15,435 nucleotides of DNA from an uncultured Collinsella sp. (GTDB lineage Bacteria; Actinomycetota; Coriobacteriia; Coriobacteriales; Coriobacteriaceae): the NCBI GenBank assembly GCA_900545905.1, contig URBA01000010.1, positions 1 through 15,435 on the forward strand. The letters run 5' to 3'. Shown here piece after piece: positions 1 through 6,580 of this stretch. The translations under genes and the position numbers were made by a program. Below the pieces are notes generated by a model, which saw only the letters and a program-made list of their open reading frames with translations, did not search any database and was not told the origin of the DNA. Within the stretch, counting starts at the first letter, position 1, and each line of letters begins with the position of its first letter.

Positions 1-48
1 CGAGATGCAGCGTAGTCTCGTGGGCTCGGAGATGTGTATAAGAGACAG
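1..48 (+). other. Nextera adapter contamination, left end
   Basis: Bases 15-48 match the 34-base Nextera read-2 transposase adapter, ending in the 19-base Tn5 mosaic end (30-48, finishing AAGAGACAG). Bases 1-6 (CGAGAT) match the end of the P7 primer, and the eight bases between (7-14, GCAGCGTA) sit exactly where an i7 index belongs. This is library construct, not genome. It makes a false in-frame N-terminus (V/M-Y-K-R-Q) on the gene that follows. Confidence 0.98.
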
Positions 49-792
49 CCCCAACAGCAACCGGCGCCTACATACGCGTCTGGTTCACCGCAGGCCCCCG
101 CCGCAAAAAAGAGCGCTACCAGGGCGCTTGTCGCCGTTATCGTTGTGCTGCTGGCAATCATCATCGCCTTGGTCATCTTCTTTGTGATCAAGCCGTTCGA
201 CAACTCCGCCACGCAGACGACTGCCGAGGTTACCAAGCTGCACCATGATGTCGACTCCGACGACCTTAAGTCTCTCAGCGACCCCAATAGCCTTTTCGAC
301 GATGACGACGAGGACGACGAGGATGGCAGCCAGGCAACCCTCTCCGAGCAAAACCTCTACCGTCGCCTGAGCGAATACTACGACCTGCTCGAAGATCTCG
401 ATAACCAGGTCCGTGCCTGCGCAGAGGCGTTCAATGGCGGTTATCTGGAAGAGGACCGTACCACCCGTCAAAATCTCGCCGACGTCGCCGAGCGCACGGA
501 GGACACCATCGAGCAGTATTACGATATTGTCGAGGACCTGGACGTCCCCATGAGCTCCAAGAACTACAGCTCTTGGAAAGACATCGTTGCCCTGTATGAC
601 GACCTGGACAACCGCATCGATGCGATCTGCGATGCCTGGGAGATCAGCCTAAAGTACGCAAAGCCCGCGGACCATAAGAATGAGATCGTGGCGCCGCTGT
701 CGCGCGACAACGTGGCGGGCACCAATGACAATAAGTACCGCCTAGACTTTGAGGAGCGTTATCCCGGCGCCAAGCCTGTCGAGGTGAACTAG
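49..792 (+). CDS. Putative single-pass membrane protein, 5'-truncated
   Basis: I do not recognise this gene. The visible part is 247 residues; the true start lies beyond the contig, and the five codons before 49 are adapter. In order it has a Pro/Gln/Ala-rich stretch (residues 1-20 of the fragment), a short basic patch, one strongly hydrophobic membrane helix (about 27-47), and a very acidic segment with an Asp/Glu run (84-92). A charged, probably helical domain follows (95-245), in which a motif appears twice: LDNQVRACAEAF at 117-128 and LDNRIDAICDAW at 186-197, each with one Cys (C124, C194). The arrangement suggests a cytoplasmic proline-rich N-terminus and an exported C-terminal domain. 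The stop is TAG. It converges on topA and is followed by an inverted repeat and a terminator. Membrane localisation is fairly secure; the function is unknown. Confidence 0.8.
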   Translation, partial: PQQQPAPTYASGSPQAPAAKKSATRALVAVIVVLLAIIIALVIFFVIKPFDNSATQTTAEVTKLHHDVDSDDLKSLSDPNSLFDDDDEDDEDGSQATLSEQNLYRRLSEYYDLLEDLDNQVRACAEAFNGGYLEEDRTTRQNLADVAERTEDTIEQYYDIVEDLDVPMSSKNYSSWKDIVALYDDLDNRIDAICDAWEISLKYAKPADHKNEIVAPLSRDNVAGTNDNKYRLDFEERYPGAKPVEVN

Positions 793-810
793 CGCTTTGT
801 CGTTCCCGAG

Positions 811-868
811 CCGGCAGTTAGGGACGTTCCTAAACTGCCGGCAGAAAAAGAACGTCCCTAACTGCCGG
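811..868. repeat. Intergenic palindromic element A
   Basis: A perfect 19-bp inverted repeat: CCGGCAGTTAGGGACGTTC at 811-829 and its complement at 850-868. The 20-base spacer contains a third, slightly altered arm (CTAAACTGCCGG at 830-841), so 811-841 alone is also an imperfect palindrome. The element sits in the 3' region between two convergent genes, just before a separate terminator. It has no U-tract of its own, so it is more than a simple terminator. It resembles REP-type intergenic repeats; copy number cannot be judged from one window. Confidence 0.75.
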
Positions 869-870
869 TC

Positions 871-912
871 AAAAAAACGAGCGAGGATCGCGGGGTCCTC
901 GCTCGTTTTTTT
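871..912. terminator. Bidirectional intrinsic terminator between convergent genes
   Basis: A perfect 17-bp inverted repeat: seven A, then CGAGCGAGGA (871-887), an 8-base loop (888-895), then the complement ending in seven T (896-912). On the plus strand it gives a GC-rich 10-bp hairpin followed by T7, ending the membrane-protein transcript. On the minus strand the A7 becomes U7 and ends the topA transcript 22 bases after its stop. Confidence 0.93.
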
Positions 913-934
913 GGGCAATGTTTCGACTGCGCCG

Positions 935-3526
935 TTACTTGTCGGCGGCCTTCTTGGCCGTCGTCTTCTTGGTGGTCGACTTCTTGGCAGTCGACTTTTT
1001 CGCCGTCGAAGTCTTCTTCGCAGCGGTCGTCTTCTTTGCCGAGCTCGCCTTAGTCGCGGTCTTGCGGCCGCGGGCGGGCTTCTTCTCCTTGGTCGGGCAG
1101 TCCATGTTGACGCAGATGCGCCACGGACCGCGCGCCGTGTTGACCACCACGATGGGGGCGCCGCACTCGGGACAGGTCTCACCCGTCGCCTCGAGTTTGC
1201 CACGCGCCGGCAGCGGATAGCTCACGCCGCAATCGTCATAGTTGGTGCAGCGGATAAAGCGCTTGCCGCTCTTCTCGCTCTTGTGCGCAATCAGATCGCC
1301 ATGGCGTCCGGCCTCGGCACACACCTTGCACTCGCCCACCTTAAGGTCGGGCTCGTAGTTGGTGGGGCACGTGGGGTTCACGCAGATCTCGAAAGCCTTC
1401 TGGCGGAACGGCTGGCACTTAATGCGCGGTGCGCCGCATTCGGGGCACACGGCAGCCTCGCCCTCGAGCGGGCTCACCTTGACGCCGCTCGGCACCGGAT
1501 AGGTCACATCGCAGTCGGGCCATCCCATGCAGCCGATAAAGCTGCCGCGGGTCTTGGCGCTCGTCTTCATAACCAGGTCCTTGCCGCACTTGGGGCAGGC
1601 GCCCACGCGCGCATCGGCCGTGACGGCGTCGCTGATGGCGTCGCCCAGCTCCTGCGTGTGCTTGAGCAGCTCGTCGAGCACGCCGGCCAGCAGCGCGCGC
1701 GAGTGCGTCACGACATGCTCTTCGGTATCCTCGCCGCGCTCCACGCGGGTCATGTCGCCGTCGAGCTCGCTGGTCATATCGGGGCTCGTGATGCGCGGGG
1801 CAAATTGCGTCAGCGCGTCAATGATGGCGATGCCCAGCTGGCTCGGCTCCACGGGATCGTTTTTGAGGTAGCGCACGGCGTACAGGCGCTCGATGATGCT
1901 CGCGCGCGTGGACTTGGTACCCAGGCCGCGCTTCTCCATCTCCTGCACGAGCTTGCCCTGGCTGTAGCGCGCGGGCGGCTCGGTCTGCTTGGCCTCAAGC
2001 TTAATGTCGAACACGTCGACCGTGTCGCCCTGCTCAAGCGGCGGCATCTGCTCATCGCGCTTAAGACCGTACGGGTACGCCTCGCGGAAACCCGGGGTCA
2101 CGAGCACGTCGCCCGAGGCCACGAACGGCTCACCGTTCACATCGAGCTCGAGCTTGGTGTTCTCGATAGTCGCGGGACCCATGAGCGTCGCCAGGAAGCG
2201 ACGGGCGATGAGGTCGTAGAGCTTGCGCTGGCCGCCATCGAGCGTGGACGGATCGCCTTCGCCCGTGGGGTAGATGGGCGGGTGGTCGGTGGTCTCGACT
2301 TTGCCGCGCGTGGGCTTCATGGGGCCGGCGAGTACCTTTTTGCACACGGGCGCCAGCGCCGGGTTGATCTTTGCCAGGTCGCTCACCACGGCGCCCAGAT
2401 CGAGCGTCGCAGGGTACACGGTGTTGTCGACACGCGGATAGCTGATGAGGCCCGCCATGTAGAGGGACTCGGCGATGCGCATGGTACGTGCAGGTGAGAT
2501 GCCCTCGGCCGCGGCGGCAGCCTGCAGCGAGGTCGTCGCAAACGGGGTGGGCGGCTGCTGCTTGCGGGAGCGCTTGGTCACCGCGGCGACGGTTGCCGTC
2601 GTAGCGCCGTCGACGTGGCCGTACGCCGTCTCGGCAGCATCCTTGTCGGTAAAACGTGCCGTCTTGTGCGCAATCTTAAAGCGGTCATCCTCGGCAGCAC
2701 CCTGAGCGGCACCCATGCCGCGAATCTGCCAATAGTCCTCGGGCACAAACGCCATGCGCTCGCGCTCGCGCTCGACCACCAGGGCAAGCGTCGGCGTCTG
2801 CACGCGGCCGGCGGAGCGCACGTTGCCAAAGCCGCCAAACTTGGCGAGCGTCAGGTAGCGCGTGAGCACCGCGCCCCAAATGAGGTCGATGTGCTGACGG
2901 CTCTCGCCGGCGTCGGCCAAGTTCTGGTCGAGCGAGACGAGATTATCAAAGGCCTGCGTAATCTCGGCCTTGGTAAACGAAGAATACTGGGCGCGGGCGA
3001 CCGGCAAGTCGGGCGCAACCTCGCGCACCTTGTTGAGGGCGTCCGAACCGATCAGTTCGCCCTCGCGGTCGAAGTCCGTGGCGATAATGACGCTGGCGGA
3101 CTTCTTGGCAAGGTTCTTGAGCGAGCGGATGAGCTCCTTCTCGGCCGGCAGCTTAATGACGGGCGCCCAGGTGAGGTAAGGCAGGCTCTCGAGCTTCCAG
3201 CCCTTGATGGAGATACCATCGGCAAGAAACGGCTTGCGCTTGGTGTCGTAGGGCGGACGTGCCAGGCCATCGGGCATATCGGCCGGCAGCATCTCGCCGT
3301 CCTCGGTGACCGAATACCAGCCCAGCTTTTTATCGAACAGCACGCTGTCGCAAAAATCGGGCGCAAGGATGTGACCGGCAAGGCCGATCGTCACGCACTC
3401 CTCGCCCTTCCACTCAAAACGGTAGATGGCGGTGTTGTACACCTTGTCCTTTTTGGGCTTGCCCGTGGACAGACGCTCGGCAATCTGACGCGCGGCGTCG
3501 TTTTTCTCGGCGATGATGAGCTTCAA
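935..3526 (-). CDS. topA: Type IA DNA topoisomerase I, archaeal-like, with zinc ribbons and lysine tail
   Basis: Relaxes negatively supercoiled DNA by single-strand cleavage through a 5'-phosphotyrosine. The 863-residue protein begins with a Toprim domain (MKLIIAEKNDAAR with Glu7; acidic motif ATDFDREGE with D151, D153 and E155). The core follows, with NVRSAGRVQTPTLAL (235-249), the catalytic tyrosine in ISYPRVD (Tyr363), HPPIYPTG (415-422) and EKRGLGTKSTRA (531-542). Four Cys4 zinc ribbons follow (C644/647/666/672; C694/697/715/720; C733/736/760/766; C785/788/805/810), then a Lys/Ala/Thr/Ser tail (about 814-863). The opening and the SYPR active site look more like archaeal TopA or TopB than E. 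coli TopA, so a topoisomerase III label is possible. The start is TTG, chosen for AGGAG at 3533-3537 six bases upstream and the conserved MKLIIAEK opening. It is last in the tat-hyp row, 54 bp after hypB. Confidence 0.93.
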   Translation of the reverse strand: MKLIIAEKNDAARQIAERLSTGKPKKDKVYNTAIYRFEWKGEECVTIGLAGHILAPDFCDSVLFDKKLGWYSVTEDGEMLPADMPDGLARPPYDTKRKPFLADGISIKGWKLESLPYLTWAPVIKLPAEKELIRSLKNLAKKSASVIIATDFDREGELIGSDALNKVREVAPDLPVARAQYSSFTKAEITQAFDNLVSLDQNLADAGESRQHIDLIWGAVLTRYLTLAKFGGFGNVRSAGRVQTPTLALVVERERERMAFVPEDYWQIRGMGAAQGAAEDDRFKIAHKTARFTDKDAAETAYGHVDGATTATVAAVTKRSRKQQPPTPFATTSLQAAAAAEGISPARTMRIAESLYMAGLISYPRVDNTVYPATLDLGAVVSDLAKINPALAPVCKKVLAGPMKPTRGKVETTDHPPIYPTGEGDPSTLDGGQRKLYDLIARRFLATLMGPATIENTKLELDVNGEPFVASGDVLVTPGFREAYPYGLKRDEQMPPLEQGDTVDVFDIKLEAKQTEPPARYSQGKLVQEMEKRGLGTKSTRASIIERLYAVRYLKNDPVEPSQLGIAIIDALTQFAPRITSPDMTSELDGDMTRVERGEDTEEHVVTHSRALLAGVLDELLKHTQELGDAISDAVTADARVGACPKCGKDLVMKTSAKTRGSFIGCMGWPDCDVTYPVPSGVKVSPLEGEAAVCPECGAPRIKCQPFRQKAFEICVNPTCPTNYEPDLKVGECKVCAEAGRHGDLIAHKSEKSGKRFIRCTNYDDCGVSYPLPARGKLEATGETCPECGAPIVVVNTARGPWRICVNMDCPTKEKKPARGRKTATKASSAKKTTAAKKTSTAKKSTAKKSTTKKTTAKKAADK

Positions 3527-3580
3527 AAGAGGCTCCTATCTCGTATCTCTGCGGCTACGCCCGCCCGTATGGCGGCCGAC

Positions 3581-4264
3581 TTACGCCCTTGCTTGCTCAA
3601 TCTGCCCGATGAGCCAATCGCACCAGGCATCCATGCCCTCGCCCTTGCGCGCGCTCACGGCAAACCGCGGCGCCTGCGGATTGAGGTCATCGAGTGTCTT
3701 AGTATACCTATCCATGTCAAAATCGAAAGCCGGGGCCACGTCGACCTTGTTGAGCAGCTGCGCGCCGGCGTGCTGGAAGATGCCCGGGTACTTGATGGGC
3801 TTGTCGTCGCCCTCGGGCACCGAGAGAATCATGATGGACAGGTTTTCGCCCAGGTCAAAGTCGACTGGGCAGACCAGGTTACCCACGTTTTCGATAAAGA
3901 TGACGTCGATGTTCTCCAGACCCACAGCCTGGTCGAAGGCATCGACAGCCTCCATGATCATGTTGCCCTCGAGGTGGCACAGACCGCCCGTGTTGATCTG
4001 GATGGCGGGCATGCCGGCTTCCTTCATGGTGATGGCGTCGACATCCGAGGCGATATCGCCCTCGATGACGGCACAGCGTAGGCCGGCCTTGTCACGCAGG
4101 CGCTCGTTGGTGCCCAGAATCGTGGTGGTCTTACCCGAGCCGGGGCTCGACAGCACATTGATCACGAAGGTGCCTGCCTCATTAAATCGCTGACGCAGCT
4201 GATCTGCCAGGCGCTCGTTGCGCGACAGGATCGGCGACGCGATATCAATCGTTTTCTCGGCCAT
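3581..4264 (-). CDS. hypB: Hydrogenase/urease nickel incorporation GTPase HypB
   Basis: A SIMIBI-class GTPase that, with HypA, delivers nickel to NiFe-hydrogenase and sometimes urease precursors in the cytoplasm. The 227-residue protein has a Walker A motif (PGSGKTT, 41-47), EGDIASDVDA (68-77), the metal-site pair Cys96-His97 in GGLCHLEGN, Cys132 in NLVCPVDFD, and the guanine-specificity motif NKVD (172-175). It lacks both the His-rich stretch and the N-terminal CxxCGC nickel site found in some HypB proteins, so it is the short form. The ATG has AAGGAG (4273-4278) eight bases upstream. It follows hypA by 55 bp and precedes topA. No HypC-F or hydrogenase genes lie in the window, so the target enzyme must be encoded elsewhere. 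Confidence 0.95.
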   Translation of the reverse strand: MAEKTIDIASPILSRNERLADQLRQRFNEAGTFVINVLSSPGSGKTTTILGTNERLRDKAGLRCAVIEGDIASDVDAITMKEAGMPAIQINTGGLCHLEGNMIMEAVDAFDQAVGLENIDVIFIENVGNLVCPVDFDLGENLSIMILSVPEGDDKPIKYPGIFQHAGAQLLNKVDVAPAFDFDMDRYTKTLDDLNPQAPRFAVSARKGEGMDAWCDWLIGQIEQARA

Positions 4265-4319
4265 ACTTAGCGCTCCTTACTTTGGCCCCTTTATACCCCA
4301 TCATTAGATGGCTAGCGGG

Positions 4320-4676
4320 CTAATCGTCGGGGGTTTCGATTTCGATACTTGCGATATCGAGCTCGCGGCCGTGCAGCAGGCGCACGTTGGCGCCGCCACA
4401 CTGGGGGCAGCGACAATGGAAACGGTCGTGCTCAAAGACCTCGCCGCAGTCCAGGCACTCGCTTTGTGGATGGACCTCCTCCACGGCAAGCTCGCAGCCG
4501 CGCGTGAGCGGGTCCTCATCGCGAAACGTCTCCCACGCAAAGTCGAGTGCCTCGCGCACGACCTCGGTCATATCCCCGATACGAAGCGTTACCAAAACGG
4601 CGCGCGAGGCCCCCGCCCCACGCGCCGCGCGAATCACTGTATCGAGTATGCCGTTGACAATGCCAACCTCGTGCAT
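4320..4676 (-). CDS. hypA: Hydrogenase nickel incorporation protein HypA
   Basis: A nickel metallochaperone that partners HypB. The 118 residues match the family length. The N-terminal MHE (Met1-His2-Glu3) is the nickel-binding motif, and the structural zinc site is formed by C74, C77, C90 and C93 in two CxxC pairs, with an extra Cys at 88. Starting at Met1 is required by the nickel motif and supported by GAGGAG (4686-4691) nine bases upstream. That site lies inside the last codons of tatC, and only 6 bp separate the tatC stop from the hypA start, so the two are probably translationally coupled. Confidence 0.95.
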   Translation of the reverse strand: MHEVGIVNGILDTVIRAARGAGASRAVLVTLRIGDMTEVVREALDFAWETFRDEDPLTRGCELAVEEVHPQSECLDCGEVFEHDRFHCRCPQCGGANVRLLHGRELDIASIEIETPDD

Positions 4677-4682
4677 ACCGAT

Positions 4683-5474
4683 TTACTCCTCGTCGTCCTC
4701 ATCGTCCGAGAACAGGTCCAGACGACTCACAAACAGGCCCTCCTTGCCCTCGCGCGCGGTAATGACCACACGGGCGATGGCGAGCGAAATCTCGTAGAGC
4801 GAGAGCAGGGCGCCATACATGAGACCCAGCGTAACGGGCGAGCCGTCGGGCGTGATCACAGCCGAACCCACGAGCAGGCCAACGTATACATAACGCCAGG
4901 CACCGCGGAAAGCAGCGTAGGACACGATGTGGAAGACGGACAGATAGAAGATGATGAGCGGCAGCTCAAACGCCACGCCAAAGCCGATCATAAAGAGCAG
5001 CTCCATGTTGACGTAGTTCTCCAGATCGGGCAACGCCGTAGCGACAGCCGAGGTCTCGCCGATGAGCCACTCAAAGCCCGCCGGGATGATGATGAAGTAG
5101 CAGAAGATGGCACCCAGGAAGAACAGCACCGTCGAGGCGAGCACCGTGGGCACGACCCACTTGCGCTCGTTGGGTCGAAGCGCCGGCAGGAAAAACGCCA
5201 GAATCTGCCAGATGATCATGGGCGTGCACATGACCACGGCCATCTTGATGGCCAGCGAGAAGCGCAGGCCAAAACCGCCGAGCGTGGTGGTGATGTAGAA
5301 CTTACCGTCCGGCACAAACGAGCGGATGGGATCCTCGAGGATATCGAGCACCACGGGCGTGGCAAAGTACAGCACGATAGCGGCGGCAAACACCGAAACG
5401 ACCACGATGGTCAGGCGGCGACGGAGCTCTCCCAGGTGATCGAAGAGCGGCATGCGCGCAGGTCCGATCGGCAT
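4683..5474 (-). CDS. tatC: Twin-arginine translocase subunit TatC
   Basis: The integral membrane receptor of the Tat pathway, which exports folded, often cofactor-loaded proteins bearing twin-arginine signals. The 263-residue protein has six predicted membrane segments and the family hallmarks: the cytoplasmic entry motif FDHLGELRRR (11-20), FFLPALRPNE with Phe95 and Glu103 (signal-peptide recognition), Glu170 in GVAFELP, and ITPDGSP with Asp210. The tail ends in an acidic Asp/Glu run. Its ATG overlaps the stop of the upstream tatA-like gene by one base (TAATG), with AGGGAGG (5484-5490) nine bases before it; this favours the first Met over Met8. Coupling to hypA/hypB is sensible because NiFe-hydrogenases are classic Tat cargo, though that link is inference. 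Confidence 0.96.
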   Translation of the reverse strand: MPIGPARMPLFDHLGELRRRLTIVVVSVFAAAIVLYFATPVVLDILEDPIRSFVPDGKFYITTTLGGFGLRFSLAIKMAVVMCTPMIIWQILAFFLPALRPNERKWVVPTVLASTVLFFLGAIFCYFIIIPAGFEWLIGETSAVATALPDLENYVNMELLFMIGFGVAFELPLIIFYLSVFHIVSYAAFRGAWRYVYVGLLVGSAVITPDGSPVTLGLMYGALLSLYEISLAIARVVITAREGKEGLFVSRLDLFSDDEDDEE

Positions 5475-6046
5475 TACTCATCGCCTCCCTTCGGGGCGTC
5501 GGCGGCAGCAGCCTCGGCATCGTCCTCGACCTCGAGCTCGCGAGCGAGCTGGTCGACGACGGCCTTGCGCTTGCGGGGACGACGGGCGTAGAGGTCAGCC
5601 GTCGTGGGCTCTGCCGGCTCGGGCTTGGGCTCTGCAGCAGGCTCGGGCTCGACGGCAGCAGCAGGCTCTGTACCCTCGGCCTCATCAACAGCGCCTTCGC
5701 CCTCAGCAGCACCCTCGCTTGCGGCCTTCTCGGCAGCAAGGCGGGCGCGGCGCTCGGCAAAGGTCTCCTTCTTTGCGGGCGCGGCTGCCTCGACGGCATC
5801 CTCGTCCGCATCGGAATCGTCGTCGGTCGCAGCAGTCTTCTTGGGCTTGACCGGGGCCGACGCGGCCTCGCTCACCGGATCGATAATCTCGGACTGAACA
5901 ACGGCCGTCATCTTTTCCTGCGTCTCGCGGAACTGACGGATGGCACGGCCGATCGTGCGGCCCATCTGCGGGAGCTTATCCGGGCCAAACAGCAAAAAGC
6001 CGAAGACCACGATGATCGCGAGCTCACCCTCTCCAATACCAAACAC
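5474..6046 (-). CDS. tatA: Tat translocase TatA/TatB-family subunit with long acidic tail
   Basis: A pore or receptor partner of TatC. With the start used here it is 190 residues: FGIGEGELAIIVVFGFLLFG forms the single short membrane helix, then GPDKLPQMGRTIGRAIRQFR gives the hinge and amphipathic helix. A disordered Ala/Glu/Pro-rich tail follows, with a basic patch (RRPRKRK) near the end. The GP-x-x-LP hinge and the Glu before the helix are TatB-like, while the context (one such gene next to tatC) fits a combined TatA/B role, so the symbol is a choice. An upstream ATG at 6091 would add 15 unlikely residues. I chose the GTG at 6044-6046 because GGAGGT (6051-6056) lies just before it and because Tat proteins begin with this short segment. 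The spacing of four bases is short. Confidence 0.88.
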   Translation of the reverse strand: MFGIGEGELAIIVVFGFLLFGPDKLPQMGRTIGRAIRQFRETQEKMTAVVQSEIIDPVSEAASAPVKPKKTAATDDDSDADEDAVEAAAPAKKETFAERRARLAAEKAASEGAAEGEGAVDEAEGTEPAAAVEPEPAAEPKPEPAEPTTADLYARRPRKRKAVVDQLARELEVEDDAEAAAADAPKGGDE

Positions 6047-6121
6047 ACATACCTCCAAGGCTCGATGTGAGTCGAGCCCGCACCGCGCCATTCGGCCGGA
6101 ACTCGTCTATTCATTCGGTCA

Positions 6122-6127
6122 AGTATA
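6122..6127 (-). promoter_or_regulatory. Possible -10 box for the tat-hyp-topA operon
   Basis: On the minus strand, TATACT lies about 75 bases before the tatA GTG, directly after the hairpin at 6128-6155. It fits the TANNNT pattern of actinobacterial primary-sigma promoters. No convincing -35 element is present at the expected distance, so this is tentative. Confidence 0.3.
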
Positions 6128-6155
6128 GCGCCCGGACGCCAAAACGTCCGAGCGC
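6128..6155 (-). terminator. Hairpin after the STAS gene, possible weak terminator
   Basis: Imperfect inverted repeat: GCGCCCGGACG (6128-6138), a six-base spacer, then CGTCCGAGCGC (6145-6155). It gives 10 of 11 pairs around one mismatch. In minus-strand reading it lies 45 bases after the STAS stop, but the following bases (TATACTTG) are not a proper U-tract. It may be a weak terminator, or an attenuating structure separating the STAS gene from the tat operon. Confidence 0.4.
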
Positions 6156-6199
6156 ATCACAAACATATGCCAAACGGCACGCCCTTTTGGGGGCAAAGA

Positions 6200-6514
6200 T
6201 TATGCAGCGGTGATCGAAATCTCCTGGTCTACGCCCAACAGCTGAACCACGCGCATCACCGGGGGCTGCACGTTGACGCAGCTAAAACGCTTACCATGAT
6301 CAGCTGCGTGGTGTGCGGCGCCCACAAGCACGCCAATGCCCGTCGAATCGATGTAGCTCACCTGGGCAAAATCGAGCTCAACGGCCTCAGTGGGCTGCTC
6401 GAGCGCCAGGTCGATGGCATTGCGCAGGCTATCGGCGTTAGAGATATCGATCTCACCGGTCACCTTAATGGTGTAGAGCTCTGGCGTGGGGTTGGTGGAA
6501 ATACCCAAATCCAT
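6200..6514 (-). CDS. STAS-domain protein, anti-sigma factor antagonist type
   Basis: The 104 residues form a single STAS domain like SpoIIAA/RsbV. These proteins bind an anti-sigma kinase when unphosphorylated and free the sigma factor; phosphorylation of one serine switches this off. The signature YIDSTGIGVLVG carries the expected phospho-acceptor Ser57 (DSTG, 56-59), and TGEIDISNADSLRNAI (19-34) is the usual opening strand and helix. The ATG has AAAGGAG (6522-6528) seven bases upstream. No anti-sigma kinase, sigma factor or phosphatase gene is adjacent, so its partner must be elsewhere. It lies 66 bp after the aminotransferase gene on the same strand and may be co-transcribed with it. Confidence 0.9.
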   Translation of the reverse strand: MDLGISTNPTPELYTIKVTGEIDISNADSLRNAIDLALEQPTEAVELDFAQVSYIDSTGIGVLVGAAHHAADHGKRFSCVNVQPPVMRVVQLLGVDQEISITAA

Positions 6515-6580
6515 GTATACGCTCCTTTACGTATCGAAAGTGCGGATAGTACTAGGCGCGGACTTGCGGGGCCCTACGCG

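Noticed and set aside
938..1090. Apparent tandem repeat DNA
   Set aside because: It simply encodes the low-complexity Lys/Ala/Thr/Ser tail of the topoisomerase.
797..2497. Long plus-strand open frame (566 codons) over topA
   Set aside because: It is the antisense of a well-conserved topoisomerase gene; its His/Arg/Ala-rich product is typical of GC-rich shadow frames. The same applies to long plus-strand frames at 2615-4081, 4308-5591, 6167-7966, 9852-11249, 11304-12455 and 13836-14735.
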